Part shown: piece after piece, positions 24,730 to 37,086 of the stretch
How the letters are laid out: each line of letters opens with the position of its first letter
Numbering within the stretch: the first letter of the stretch is position 1
Source of the DNA: Elephas maximus indicus
Lineage: Eukaryota; Chordata; Mammalia; Proboscidea; Elephantidae
DNA length: 64,000 nt
Direction: 5' to 3'
Assembly (NCBI RefSeq): GCF_024166365.1
Contig: NC_064825.1
Location: forward strand, 107,460,480 to 107,524,479
Made by a program: the position numbers and the translations under genes
The notes under the pieces: model-generated
What the model saw: only the letters and a program-made list of their open reading frames with translations
The model's database searches: none
What the model was told of the DNA's origin: nothing

Positions 24730-25425
24730 AGGTTGTAGCCTTCTGATACCCTACCTCCTCCCTATGCACACACATTGTTTATGTCAGAAAAGCAGCTGTT
24801 CGTCTCTCTCTACCTGGGGAAAGGGGGAACAAAGCAAGCTGAAGACTCAAGGAGGAAATTAGTTCAAAGGACTAATGGCCTACATGAACCACAGCCTCCT
24901 CTAACCTGAGACCCGAAGAACTAGTTGGTGACTGGCTCCCACTACAAACCACTCCCACCAGTATCAAAACAGAACAACCTAGGTAGAATGGGTAAAAATT
25001 CTGGGAAAAAAAAAAAAAAGACCAGATTTACTGGCCTGAAAAAGGCCGGAGGAACCTCCAAGACTATCGCTATAAGACAATCTTGTAACATGGAATTATA
25101 GTCTCTCCCAGAGGCCACAATTCAGTCAAATAATAGATGGGATTATAAAATAAGCAATAGCACCCCTGAAGAATGTGCTTCTTAGAACAACCAACTATCT
25201 GAGAACAAAAGGGCGCACTTGCCCAAAACCAAAAATGAGAAGACAAGGAGGGACAGGGAAACAGGTCTAATGGAAATGAGGAACCGAGAGAAAAAATGGG
25301 GAGAAAGCTGACAGATTTCAGGGATTGCAACCAAGGTCATGACACAATTGTGTTAAGAATCATTGACCGAAAAAATAATTTGCTATGTAAACTTTCACCT
25401 ACAGAACAATAAGTGTTAAAAAAAA
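24730..25425 (+). mobile_element. L1 3' UTR, 5'-truncated
   Basis: Read on the plus strand, 'cgaagaactagttggtgact' matches the minus-strand L1 3' UTR ('cagaagaactagatggtgt', from about 9,920 down). The end reads GTAAACTTTCACCTACAG followed by AACAATAA, as at the 3' end of that L1. It is also present at 57,390-58,030. No ORF is kept. Confidence 0.75.
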
Positions 25426-26119
25426 TACTGAATTGGGTAGCAGTAGATACTACAATTAAGAAATCCGCTGTCGTCAATGAATGCAATGAAAGCAGTATAA
25501 ATCTTGTTTAGTTGCAATGACGAAAGGCTGAAGAAAAAAAGGACTTACATTGGTAAATAATTTTTCTACTAGGTCAGAGAAGATAAAAGGACTTCCTTTC
25601 AACAGCTTTGGAGTTCTATAAAAAAAAATTGGAGTTCTATGGAGAGTGCTAAATTAAATTTCATAGTTTACTGTCTTTGTTGAGTATCTAATTCCTACTT
25701 CATAAAGCTAAACTCCTTGAGAAAATTGTGTCTTCTATCTGCCAGATTCCACTGGAAACTGAAGACCATGCTGTGTATTGTACTATCATCATGAAACTGG
25801 GTACTTCAAAGTTCCCTAAACTCTAAAATATTGCTTTCCACATCTCAACATGAGGTGTGAGATGAAAATTTATTTGTTTCCTCATCCAGAGATTGGTAAA
25901 AATGCACATTTATACAGTTATTTAAGAAGACATTAATTTTTAAACTGTATATGAGAGGACCATAAAAACAGTCTAGAACAACTATGTAAGTAAGGATTTG
26001 GAAGGACATCAGCACTGGAGACTGAATACGTACAGATTCATAATTCTGCTACAGTACTTTTTTAATACTGTATATGCTTCCTTTAATTTCATATTTGAGC
26101 TCTATTATTTACATAATTA

Positions 26120-26305
26120 GGCCACCTATGAGGTGCAAACAACTAAGCACCCAGCTACTGACTGAAAGGTTGGCAGGTTGAGTCTGCTCAGAGGCACCTT
26201 GGAAGAAAGAAAGTTTCACAGCCATTGAAAATTCTATGGAGCACAACTTCTGACACAGATGGGGTGGCTATGAGTCAGAACTGACTCCAGGACAACTGTT
26301 TTAGT
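26120..26305 (+). mobile_element. AfroSINE variant
   Basis: Degraded head ('gaggtgcaaacaactaagc') and a clear tail ('gtggctatgagtcagaactg'). It is shared with 58,700-58,896. Confidence 0.8.
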
Positions 26306-27603
26306 TTCTTGTTTGCTTTTTTATTCACCTACTTATTTTTATAAAGTAAAAATATTATTTAGCCATATAATGATAATGTTTCAAAGATGCTTATAAGCAT
26401 TTAGCCTCTGAAACAAAGTGAAAATATTTGAAAAAAATAATATGAAGGAAAAAGGGAGAAGGATCCCAGTCTTAGCCACTATTGAAAAGTAGAATGCACA
26501 AAGAACTGAGTCAAGAATTCTAACATTTAGTAACGACTTTGCCATTGAATAAAGGTGGGACCCTGCAAGTGTCAGTGAAACCTTCTGGATATTGGTACAA
26601 TATGGAAATAGTCTAGCCTTTTACCTGCAATGAAGCTTCTGTCTTAACTCTGCCATGTGCTTCTCAACATGGCATGGTGAGAGCAATTTAAAGGTTCTTT
26701 TTTTTTTTTTTTTCCTACCCTTGGAGATTTTCCCTGAGGAATGCCAAGCAATTTGTTTGTTTTCCTGAAGTATTCGGAAGGTCAACAAAATATCTGGGGG
26801 TTGTCTGTTAATTGTCCACGATAATTTGTATTCACCGTTGTGCAAGTTATTTTTTTTATAGTGTGTATATATGTCTGTATTTATTTATTTCATCCATTCT
26901 TTCATTTTACCTTTGTTAACTCTCCATTTTTACCACCCAGGGATCTGGATTAAAACACTGAATCTATAAAATACAGCCATCAATATTCCCCATTTTTGCA
27001 GTCATCTATTCAAATGGATGACAACATGAAGTGAGGAAACACTTCCTTATTGCATTATTTAAAAGACTTCAGTGGAATAAAATAATGCATTGTGTTATGT
27101 GAGGTACCACTTCCATGTTTGCTGTTGTGATTGTTGCTGTTATTGCTATTGTCAGGGTTTTTTTTTTTTTTAACCTCGGGAGAAAATATGTTACCCTTAC
27201 TTCACATTTCATAGTCAGTTGCCGTCATTTGTCTGTTTAGGGTTTTTTTTTTTTTTTTTTTGCTTCTTGGTTTTATTTTCCATCATTATATTTCAATTTT
27301 TTTATGTTCATTCTCTCTAATCCTCATTTCAAAATATCTTTCTTACCTTCGTACATATTCTGCTGTGTTTGACATATGCTCTACTATATAAATATATCTT
27401 TGTAAAAATGACATTTATGTGTAATGTTCACTATGAATATATATCTATTGTGCCAGAAATCTTTTTGTTACATTTCGTCATTGTAAATATTTGTAATATG
27501 TCCATTTGCTACTTTTTTTTTTGCTTATCATCCCAGATAATATTTATATATATGTATATACATATGATATATGTATTTTTCACTTGTCTATTATTTAATG
27601 GAA
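26306..27603. other. Block-copy DNA with T-runs, no gene seen
   Basis: AT-rich sequence shared with 58,900-59,990, including several T-runs at 26,698-26,713, 27,159-27,170 and 27,242-27,260. No recognisable coding region. Parts resemble eroded L1. Confidence 0.55.
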
Positions 27604-27811
27604 GGAGCCCTGGTGGTACAAATGCTTAAATACTCAATGCTAACTGAAATGATGGCAGTATGAACCCCCAAGCCATTTCAGGAAGAAAAGACCTGGCCAC
27701 CTGCACCCATAAAGATTATAGCCTGGGCAATCTATGGGGCATTTCTACTCTGTTCTATAGGTGGCCATGAGTCACAATCTACTCAAGGGTAATTTAAAAA
27801 AAAAAAAAAAA
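27604..27811 (+). mobile_element. AfroSINE long variant
   Basis: Starts 'ggagccctggtggtac', has the longer middle ('aagacctggccacctgcacc') and ends in an A-run. It is the same insertion as at 60,226 and 63,286, so it predates the duplications. Confidence 0.9.
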
Positions 27812-27831
27812 GTTCTTTAATGGTAAATATT

Positions 27832-28964
27832 TTGTTATCTCCTAGAGAACATTGTCCAACTTTCTTGCTTTGGAAGTGTTGTCAGGAAAGACTTATTGCT
27901 GGAGAAGAACTTCATATTAGGTGAAGTAGAGGGCCAAGGAGAATGAGGGAGGCCCTACATGAGATGGATTGACATAGTGGCTACAGCAATGGGCTCAAAC
28001 ATACCAATGATTTTGAGGATAGTACCAGGCCAGTTTCACATATGAAGAAGAAAGGGGCATCAGGATTGGAGGAAGACTCTGTAACAACCTGTGTTATGCT
28101 GATGGCACAACCTTGCTTGCTGAAAGGGAAGAGGACTTGAAGCACTTACTAATGAAGATCAAAGACCTCAGCCTTCAGTATGGATTACACCTCAAGATAA
28201 ATAGAACAAAAATCCTCACAACCTGACCAATAATCAATATCATGATAAATGGAGAAAAGATTGAAGTTGTCAAGGATTTCATTTTACTTGGATCCACAAT
28301 TAACACCCATAGAAACAGCAGTCAGCAAATCAAAAGACTGATTGCATTGGGCAAATCTGCTGCTAAGGACCTCTTTAAAGTGTTGAAAAGCAAATATTTC
28401 ACCTTGAAAACTAAGGTGTACCTAACCCAAGCCATGGTATTTTTAGTTGCATTGTGTGCATGTGAAAGCTGGACAATGAATCAGGAAGACCCAGAAGAAT
28501 TGATGCCTTTGATTTGTGGTGTTGGAGAAGAATATTGAATATACCATGGACTGCCGAAAGAATGAACAAATCTGTCTTGGAAGTAGTACAACCAGAATGC
28601 TCCTTAGAAGCAAGGATGGCGGGACTGCATCTTACATACTTTGGACATGTTCTCAGGAGGGATCAGTTCCTGGAGAAGGACATCATGCTTGGCAGAGTAC
28701 AGGGTCAGCGGAAAGAGGAAGACCTTCAAGGGAATGCATTGACGCAGTGGCTGCAACAATGGGCTCCAGCATATCAACGACTGTAAGGATGGCGCAGGAC
28801 CAGGCAGTGTTTCGTTCTGTAGTTCATAGGGTCACTATGAGTCAGAACTGACTCGATGGCACCTAACAACAACAACAACACAGAGCCAGGCAACATTTCA
28901 TTCTGTTTTACTTAAGATTGTAATGAGTTGGAGTCACTCATTGGCAGCTAACAACAACAACAAC
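27832..28964 (+). mobile_element. Older RTE 3' end, split by a younger RTE
   Basis: The outer parts, 27,832-28,030 and 28,882-28,964, join into one RTE 3' end. They are the left part ('cttgctttggaagtgttgtc' to 'agtaccaggcc') and the right part ('gagccaggcaacatttcatt' to the tail 'cagctaacaacaacaacaac'). The unsplit version is at 60,440-60,730 and 63,515-63,780. Confidence 0.88.
28031..28881 (+). mobile_element. Younger RTE insertion, 5'-truncated
   Basis: A fresher RTE copy starting ahead of the YADD region (about 28,075-28,110) and ending 'gatggcacctaacaacaaca'. One frame is open at 28,242-28,538 (98 residues: 'MINGEKIEVVKDFILLGSTI' and on). The next (28,514-28,786) covers the C-terminal part. 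An imperfect target duplication of about 10 bp (AGTACCAGGC and AGAGCCAGGC) flanks it. The block copy at 60.6 kb has the empty site. Confidence 0.9.
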
Positions 28965-30900
28965 TGTTTGTGATGGACTTTTTTCACTTCTCATGATTCT
29001 ATTTTTGAAATCCATCCACACTGTTGTGTGCATCAATAATTTGTTCCTTTTTACTGCTTAGTATTAGTTCATTTATGGATTTACTACAGTTTGTTCAACC
29101 ACTCACCCGTAGAAGGACTTTTTGGCTTATTATCAGTTTTTATCTATTATTTATAATATTTATATAAACATTTGCATAAGGGTTGTTGTATGAACATAAG
29201 TTTTCATGTCTTTGGGATAAATGTCTAGGCGTGGGTTGTTTTAATTTTGGCAAGGTCCAGTGTATCATTTTGTACTGTCCATCCATATATTTGCATGTAC
29301 TAATAATTCAGTAGTTTTTATTATCGAGTGGCATTCACTTGCTTGTATATACCACAATTCACTTATTTATTCTCAAGTAGATGAACATTTGTGGTGATTC
29401 TAGTTATTTAGCATTACAAAGAAAGTGGTCATGGACATTTGTGTACATGGCTTTATAAGGGAAAATGCTGTCATTCCTCTTGTGTAGATATGAGCAAAAT
29501 GGCTAAATTTTATGGTAAAACTATCTTCAGCTTTTGATGGCCTGATGCTTAAAACAAATTATTTTTGAAAGTGTTTATACCACTTTAATTTTCCACTAGC
29601 AGTTTATGAATGTTCCACTTCTTCCACATACCAAACCCCTGATATTATAATAGATGTATAGAGTTATGTCACTAAAGTTTTTACTTGAAATCCGTCAATG
29701 AATGATGAACTCAACATTTTTTATGTGCTTATTTGCCAGCTGAATATGTTATTTGGATAAGTTATTGTTTGTTTTTTTGACCATATTTGTGGACTGTTTT
29801 TTATTTTCTTTCTTTTTTCTTCTTTTGAGTTTTGAGCCCTCTATATTATGTTCACAAGTCATTTATGAAATATATTATTTGAAAATATGACTCCCAGAAT
29901 GTAACTTGTTTTTATCCAAGTGCCTTTGAGAAGCAGAAGTTGTAAAATTTAATGTGGTCAGACTTTTCATGGATTTTGCTTTTGGGTTTGTATCTATGAA
30001 ATCCTCAAATGTATCTATAGAATCAATGCAAGCCCACTTAAAATCCAGTTTTTTTTCATAAATAAACTAATAAGATGAAAGTAAATTCACTAATAAATGC
30101 TAATGTAACTTTTTAGTTCTATAATTGTAGACTTATTGTATTTTTTACATTAAAAAATCATGTCATCTATCATTAAAGAAGAAGTTTCTGTTCTTCCTTT
30201 CCCATTTGGATGCTTTCCATTTATTTATTTATTTTTAATTGCCTTACTGTGTTGGCCAGAACATTAACTAAAACACCAAGTAGGGTTAGTAGGAGTAGAC
30301 TTACTTGTTTTCTTCCTGGTCTTACTGAGAATGTGTTCAATCTTTCATAACATGTATGATGGTAGCTTTAGGTTGTTCATGGGTGCCCTCTTTCAGTCCG
30401 AAGAAGTTCAATTTTAATATCAGTTTGGTCAAAGTTTTATTGCAATTATTGGGACTTTTAAAATATTTCTCTACATCTATTTATATGGTATTGTTTTTCA
30501 TTTCTAATTTGTTATTATGGAGAATGTCAAAAATTGATTTTCTTTGAGTAGAACTATCCATGGTTGCCTGGGGGTACCTGATGAAGTGTACTATTGTCTT
30601 TACATATTGCCAGACTCAATTTCTTAACTTTTTCTTTAGATTTTTCACATATGTGCTCTATTGCTTTCTTTTCTTTTAATGCTTTTGTCTGTGTTTGATA
30701 TCAGGGTAAAGCCATCTTCGTATAGAAAATATAAATATACTCTCTTCAGCTTTAGGAAAGGGTTTGCGAATAATTGGCTACACAATTTTCCCTAAACACT
30801 TGATAGAATTTCCCAAATAAGACACTTGGACATGATTGGGAATAAGAAATATTTTAAACTTAAATTTTCATTTTGATACCTTCTTTATCAATCTTTTTTT
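28965..30900 (-). mobile_element. Old L1 ORF2 fragment (block copy 2)
   Basis: The minus strand reads as diverged L1 ORF2. The left part, 'gtgtgcatcaataatttgtt' and 'ttcatgtctttgggataaat', is the C-terminal half; the right part is the reverse transcriptase. The second half matches 17,006-18,560. No frame survives. Confidence 0.82.
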
Positions 30901-31483
30901 TTTTTTTTCCCTCATGTGTTTTCTGCTTTCTACATACATGGAAATATACAATACCCTTCCTTGTATGGTCCTCATCTAAAACCCAGATTGCATTTATTTT
31001 TATAGGCAACCTTAGTGTATCTAAAATTTACTTTATATATTTTCATTACAAATTTTTTGAAAGTTAAAATAAGAAAAATAAGAAAACGTACATGGAAAAT
31101 TAGGAGGGAATATGGAGCAACTATGTCCAGAAATCATGGAAAATGTAGAAAATGCTACATATCATACCTTACTCACTAGAAACACAGCATAGTCCGAACC
31201 ATGGGTTATCTCCTTATGCTTCTTTCAAATAGAATAATCAAAATAATGAATTAAAATACAGTGCACACTCATATTAACTAATTAGAGGAAATTAAGCTAA
31301 AAAAAGCACAAGGCAAGTGAACAGACTTATCATATAATAGGCCTCTTATGCAAGGGTAAATAAGCAATGACAAAATATCTTTTAAACAAGAATAACTATT
31401 GTTTTCTAGAGAGATAAAGGTAACAATCTATGAAATAAAAGCATGCAATTAGGAACCAATATCAATCCAGTGAAGAAAAAAAA

Positions 31484-31545
31484 AAACAAACTGGAAACTT
31501 CTGTGACTGACTTCAGTAAATTTATCTTAATTGGTATATCTACTA
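31484..31545 (+). pseudogene. Third copy of the possible OR N-terminal fragment
   Basis: Translates as 'LETSVTDFSKFILIGIST', matching 19,136-19,215. The block duplication carries it. As there, likeness to a receptor ends after the first 25 or so residues. Confidence 0.35.
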
Positions 31546-31845
31546 ATACAGAAAAAAATGGGCTGATTCAGACAAAATCAGACAAACAAGCTAGTCCCAT
31601 TGACTATAATAAGTTTATTTATTTTTTACTGTTTATATTACTATTAAAATATGATGATAATAATAATAACAGTATAAACAGACTCTAAGGGCTCATATAT
31701 AAAAGTAAAGGCATTGGTGATGAAGGAGAAGGATTTCAAAATTTAGAAAGTGGGCATTTGCGCAAATTCAGGCGTCTGAGTACTTCAAATCATTCCACGT
31801 GGCTCAGTCTTCTTTCAATCAGAATTAGCCACCCCAGGGAAGATA

Positions 31846-32014
31846 GCCAAAAAAAACCCAAACCCACTGCTGTCAAGTCAATTCCGACTCATAGCAGCCC
31901 TATAGAACAGAGTAGAACTGCCCCATAGAGTTTCCAAGGAGCGCCTGGTGGATTTGAACTGCTGACTTCTTGGTTAGCAGCCATAGCATTTAACAACTAT
32001 ACCACCAAGGTTTC
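31846..32014 (-). mobile_element. AfroSINE, reverse orientation, with target duplication
   Basis: Same insertion as 19,491-19,655. Flanks 'ccccagggaagata' (left) and 'ccccagggcagata' (right) differ by one base, which marks the target-site duplication. Confidence 0.92.
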
Positions 32015-32055
32015 CCCAGGGCAGATAATGAGCACTAAATCAGAAGGTATGAGGG

Positions 32056-32335
32056 CACACACACACACGTGCATGTGTATACACACATGCACACACATGC
32101 ATAGGTATACACACACTTGCACACATACATACACACAAGTGTACACTCACATGCACACATACACATACATACACAGAGGCATACCCACACTCACACACAT
32201 ACATCCACACAAGTGCACAGGCACATGCACACACGCACACACGAATAGACACATAAGCACGCACATCCACATAAACACATGAACACACATGTACAAGCAT
32301 ACACAAGTGCATGCACACTCATAGGCACACCCATA
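32056..32335. repeat. Irregular CA-rich simple repeat
   Basis: About 280 bp of CA units broken by TA, GCA and GTG steps ('acacatgcacacac' style). The paralogous place in the first block, near 20,220-20,245, holds only a short CA tract, so it expanded here. Both strands are open by composition alone; the Thr/His- or Cys/Val-rich frames are not genes. Confidence 0.93.
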
Positions 32336-32657
32336 GACATACTTTCTACAATTTCTTTTTTTCCTACTAGATACTTGGAATTCTTCCTGTATCTACTGCT
32401 GGTTCCCAATCCCAACCAGCATACTCTTTTTTAAAAAAAAATCTATCATCACATAACACCTTACAATATGCTATAAAATTTCTTTATTATTATGCATTAA
32501 TGCATCTCTCTTGCTCAAGAAAGACACTTTTTGCTGTTTTATTAGTCTATTTACAGCTGTTAGTAGAGTGAGTGGTAGAAGGCAATATAGAAATATATGT
32601 TGATCTTATCTGTGCTTTCATGCTTGGCATCCCCTCCAGAGGCACACAGGAAAAAGT

Positions 32658-33626
32658 TTAAAGCCCATAATGTAAATTACATGAGCTTTGAGAAAACATA
32701 CTACATAAGTGTCTCAAAGTCTTGTGTAAGGCATATTTCATGCTTTTATTCCTCAAACTGTAGATTAAGGGATTCAATATTGGGATAACCAGGTATAAAA
32801 TAAGGAAGCAATTGTATCAGTGTCAAAGGAGTGACTGAAGTGTGTTTCATGTACACAAAGATTAAAGTCCCATAGAACACTACCACCACTGTCAAGCGGG
32901 ATCCACAGGTGGAGAAGTTTCGTGTCTGCCCTCAGCTGCGTTCATCCTGACAACAGCTACAATAAAGAGTAGATAAGAAACAAGAGTAATTATGGGGGAT
33001 TAAACAAAACCAAAAACTTCTAATATGAGAATGATCAATTTCCACTTCATGAGTGTTTGAACAGAGCAAAGATGACAAACGGAGACTCTCACTGTACAAG
33101 TGACTGGTGACACTGTAGCCACAGAAGGATAAATTAAAAATCTTTACGGTGACCAGAAGAGAAACAAATGTGCTGTCGAGATAGGGGGTTGCCACCAGCA
33201 CCAAACTTGCCCTTTGTGGCAGGACTACTGGGTAGAGCAGAGGGTTACAGATGGCCACATAGCGATCATAGGACATTGCTGACAGAATAAAATGTTCCCT
33301 AGTTATGAACATAGTAAAGAAAGGTAGCTGTGAGGCACAAAAATAATAGGAGATTATATTTTCATCCACAAGAAAATTTATTAACATTTTGATCCCACAG
33401 CTGTTGAATAACCAAGATGAGTGATTGCCAGGTGTCTGAGAAAAAAGTACATGGGAGTTTATAGCCTGGAGTCCATCTTGGTGAGGATGATGATGCCCAA
33501 GTTGCCCACCACTGAGACCACATAGATGATGAGGAACAGCCCAAACAATGGAGCCTGCAGCTCTGGGCGGTCTGTGATTCCCGTCAGAATGAATTCATTC
33601 AGTGCTGTTAGATTGTGTTTGTCCAT
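32658..33626 (-). pseudogene. OR8K-like olfactory receptor pseudogene
   Basis: Collinear with the intact receptor from MDKHNLT (ATG at 33,626) to the C-terminus, ending near 32,658. In-frame stop: the Gln codon of 'LQTPMYFF' is TAA at about 33,462. A one-base loss follows at about 33,391, in 'AVGPKML'. The frame then stays open from MLINFLVDEN through the intact Cys97-equivalent, MSYDRYVAIC and on to 'CSNTHEV' (33,387-33,050). Further shifts follow at about 33,045 and in the 'GRHKAFST' segment near 32,915. It has kept Cys and DRY but cannot make a receptor. It lies 11.9 kb from the intact copy in the same orientation. Confidence 0.95.
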
Positions 33627-34222
33627 CTAGGTCTATCAAGAAGTCTATTCTAGGGAGAGACATCAGTATTGCCAATAGTTTTTATGTAGTATCATATGCT
33701 AGCTTTTTAGTATACAAAATCGGTATGAATAATATAAATCCAAATTTTTCAATTTAGGATATTTGATTATATCCCACTTACCACAAATTTTACACAGACA
33801 TATATGCACAATAGATAGATTCATGGACATTGATAGAAGAAAAAAAATGAATAAAATGTTAAACCTTTATGTGTTAGGTACATGGATGATTATTGTACTC
33901 TTCCTAAAACTTTTCTCCTTTTAATATACCTGAAATTTCATTTGGAAATATTTTGAATCCTCTACTTCAGAATATTATCTTATGAAAAGACACAATTACA
34001 GATGGTTCAGACCAGAACAGTCAACATAACAGGTATTGGATAGATATATAATTGATGACGATGGGAATTATTTGTACATGAAAATACCCGTAGAGATATA
34101 TGTGTATAGGTATAGCCTCTGCTGTAGCTCCATTTGTAATATATACAAAGTGGTATTTTGAGCAAAAAACATAAATTATATGAATCTATCCACACCTAAA
34201 AAGTCATATTCCAACTCTTTCT
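33627..34222. other. OR upstream flank (block copy 2)
   Basis: Non-coding DNA related to 21,776-22,750, diverging to the right until the RTE insertion site. No gene seen. Confidence 0.5.
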
Positions 34223-34233
34223 TGCAAGGATTT
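34223..34233. repeat. Target-site duplication, left copy
   Basis: TGCAAGGATTT next to the RTE 3' tail. The exact same 11 bases are at 37,455-37,465 by the 5' end. Joined, they give the target site before insertion. Confidence 0.93.
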
Positions 34234-34633
34234 TGTTGTCAGGTGCCGTCGAGTCTGTTCCGACTCATAGCGACCCTATGCACAACAGAACGAAACACTG
34301 CCCAGCCCTGCGCCACCCTTACAATCGTTGTTATGCTTGAGCTCATTGTTGCAGCCGCTGTGTCAGTCCACCTTGTTGAGGGTCTTCCTCTTTTCTGCTG
34401 ACCCTGTACTCTGCCATGCATGATGTCCTTCTACAGGGACTGATCCCTCCTGACAACATGTCCAAATTATGTAAGAAGCTGTCTTGTCATCCTTGCCTCT
34501 AAGAAGCATTATGGCTGCACTTCTTCCAAGACAGATTTGTTCATTCTTTGGCAGTTCATGGTATATTCAATATTCTTTGCCAACACCACAATTCAAAGGC
34601 ATCAACTCTTCTTCGGTCTTCCTTATTCATTGC

Positions 34634-35980
34634 TCAGCTTTCACATGTATATGATGCAGTTGAAAGAACCATAGCTTGGGTCAGGCGCACCTTAGTCTTC
34701 AGGGTGAAATCTTTGCTCTTCAACACTTCGAAGAGGTCCTTCGCAGCAGATTTGCTCAATGCAGTGCGTCTTCTGATTTCTTGACTGCTGCTTCCATGGC
34801 TGTTGATGGTGGATCCAAGTAAAATGAAATCCATGACAACTTCAATCTTCTCTCCGTTTATCATGATGTTGCTCACGGGTCTAGCTGTGAGGGTTTTTGT
34901 TTTCTTTATGTTGAGGTGTAATCCATACTGAAGGCTGTGGTCTTTGATCTTCATCAGTAAGTGCTTCAAGTCCTCTTCATTTTCAGCAAGCAAGGTTGTG
35001 TCATCTGCATAATGCAGGTTGTTAATGAGTCTTCCTCCAATCCTGATGCCCCATTCTTCTTCATATAGTCCAGCTTCTCGGATTATTTGTTCAGCATAGA
35101 GATTAAATAGGTCTGGTGAAAGAGTACAACCCTGACGCACAACTTTCCTGACTTGAAACCAATCCGTATTCCCTTGTTCTGTCCGAAAAACTGTCTCTTG
35201 ATCTATGTAAATATTCCTCATGAGCACAATTAAGTGTTCTGGAATTCCCATTCTTCGCAGTGTTATCCATAGTTTGTTATGATCCACACAGTCGAATGCC
35301 TTTGCATAGTCAATAAAACACAGGTAAACATCCTTCTGGTATTCTCTGCTTTCAGCCAGGACCCATCTGACATCAGCAGTGATATCCCTGGTTCCACGTC
35401 CTCTTCTGAAACCAGCCTGAAGTTCTGGCAGTTCCCTGTTGATATACTGCTGCAGCCGTTTTTGAATGATCTTCAGCAAAATTTTGTTTGCGTGTGATAT
35501 TAATGATATTGTTCTTTAATTTCCACATTCAGTAGGATCACCTTTCTTGGGAATAGGCATAAATATGGATCTCTTCCAGTCAGTTGGCCAGGAAACTGTC
35601 TTCCATATTTCTTGGCATAGATGAATGAGCACCTCCAGTGGTGCATCTGTTTGTTGAAACATCTCAATTGATATTCCATCAATTCCTGGAGCCTTGTTTT
35701 TCGCCAATGCCTTCAGAGCAGCTTGGACTTCTTCCTTCAGTACCATCAGTTCCCGATCATATGCCACCTCTTGAAATGGTTGAATATCGACTAATTCTTT
35801 TTGGTATAATGACTCTGTGTATTTCATCTTCTTTTGATGCTTCCTGCACTGTTTAATGTTTTCCCCATGGAATCCTTCACTATTGCAACTCGAGGCTTGA
35901 ATTTTTTCCTCAGTTCTTTCAGCTTGAGAAACGCCAAGTGTGTTCTTCCCTTTTGGTTTTCCATCTCCAGCGCTTTGCAC
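34634..35980 (-). pseudogene. RTE reverse transcriptase remnant
   Basis: Codes for the polymerase part that copies RTE RNA at the target nick. It is open from 35,980 to 35,519 ('KALAKNKAPGIDGISIEMFQ', 'WPTDWKRSIFMPIPKKGDPT'). A TAA replaces the Tyr codon expected in the GNYRTISL motif. The same frame then goes on to 34,637 with 'LQAGFRRGRGTRD', 'FIDYAKAFDCVDHNKLW', 'VRQGCTLSPDLFNLYAE', the catalytic 'LHYADDTTLLAE' and 'GLHLNIKKTKTL'. The stop at 34,634 changes Trp of 'CESWTMN' to TGA. The catalytic Asp pair is intact. The stops fit simple decay. Confidence 0.95.
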
Positions 35981-36474
35981 ATGTCGTTATAATACTTTAC
36001 TTTGTCTTCTCGAGAGGCCCTTTGAAATCTTCTGGTCAGTTCTTTTACTTCATCAATTCTTCATTTTGCTTTAGCTGCTTGACGCTCAAGAGCAAGTTTC
36101 AGAGTCTCCTCTGACATCCATCTTGGTCTTTTCTTTCTTTCCTGTCTTTTCAGTGACCTCTTGCTTTCTTCATGGATGATGTCCTTGATGTCATTCCACG
36201 ACTAGTCTGGCCTGTGGTCACTAGTGTTCAATGTATCAAATCTTTTCTTGAGATGGTCTCTAAATTCAGGTGGGATATACTCAAGGTCATATTTTGGCTC
36301 TCATGGACTTGCTCTGATTTTCTTCAGTTTCAGCTTGAACTTGCATATGAGCAATTGATGGTCTGTTCCACAGTCGGCCCCTGGCCTAGCTCTGACTGAT
36401 GGTATTGAGCTTTTCCATTGTCTCTTTCCACAGATATAGTCAATTTTATTTCTTTGTGTTGCATCTGGCGAGGT

Positions 36475-37086
36475 CTATGTGTATAGTTGCTGTTTATGTT
36501 GGTGTAAGAAGGTATTTGCAATGAAGAAGTCATTGGTTTTGCAAAATTTTATCTTTCGATCTCTGGCATTATTTCTATCACCAAGGGCATATTTTCCAAC
36601 TACTGATCCTTCTTGTTTGTTTCCAACTTTTGCATTCCAATTGCCAGTAATTATCAATGCATCTTGATTGCATGTTTGATCAATTTCAGGCTGCAGCAGC
36701 TGATAAAAATCTTCTATTTCTTCATATTTGGCTCTAGTGGTTGGTGAGTAAATTTGAATAATAGTCATATTAACTGGCCTTCCTTGTAGGCTTATTGATA
36801 TTATCCTATCACTGACAGCGTTGTACCTCAGGATAGATCTTGAAACATTCTTTTTGACAATGAATGCAACACCATTCCTCTTCAAGTTGTCATTCCCAGC
36901 GTAGTAGACTATATGATTGTCTGATTCAAAATGGCCAATACCAGTCCATTTCAGCTCACTTATGCCAAGGGTATTGATGTTTATGTGTTCCATTTCGTTT
37001 TTGACGATTTCCACTTTTCCTAGATTCGTACTTCGTACATTCCAGGTTCCAATTATTAAAGGATATTTGTAGCTGTTTCTTCTCAT
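36475..37086 (-). pseudogene. RTE endonuclease remnant
   Basis: The APE-type endonuclease that nicks target DNA. Seen in order: 'IIGTWNVRSTN' near the start, 'LGISELKWTGIGHF', 'IQIYSPTTRAKYEE', and 'ITGNWNAKVG', which in active relatives reads GD-x-N: the Asp is Asn here, a G-to-A change. The frame ends at a TAG in place of the Trp of 'LYTWTSPDATQRNKIDY'. The domain then goes on in the same frame toward 36.3 kb, with a TGA near 36,302 and a TAG near 36,207. A frameshift near 35.83 kb separates it from the polymerase frame. Confidence 0.92.

Larger units (their letters stand above)
19860..31110. repeat. Segmental duplication, block copy with intact OR
   Basis: Collinear with 52,300-62,345: possible OR fragment, SINE, OR gene, TATA repeat, RTE, L1 3' UTR, SINE, long SINE, RTE 3' end and old L1 in the same order. 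Differences are later insertions (younger RTE at 28,031 here; SINEs at 56,955, 60,027 and 60,917 there) and a deletion. Confidence 0.9.
29555..33950. repeat. Segmental duplication, block copy with OR pseudogene
   Basis: Collinear with 17,006-22,500: old L1, possible OR fragment, SINE, OR. The stretch between SINE and OR is shorter here and holds the CA repeat. Confidence 0.85.

Noticed and set aside
32028..32415. Open frames on both strands across the CA repeat (84, 92 and 74 residues), rich in Thr/His or Cys/Val
   Set aside because: They arise from the simple repeat, which lacks stop codons by composition. No motif or homologue pattern is seen.
33362..33544. Frame of 60 residues, Ser- and Trp-rich, over the OR pseudogene
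   Set aside because: It is a wrong-frame reading of the OR helix 1-2 region. The true frame matches the intact receptor.
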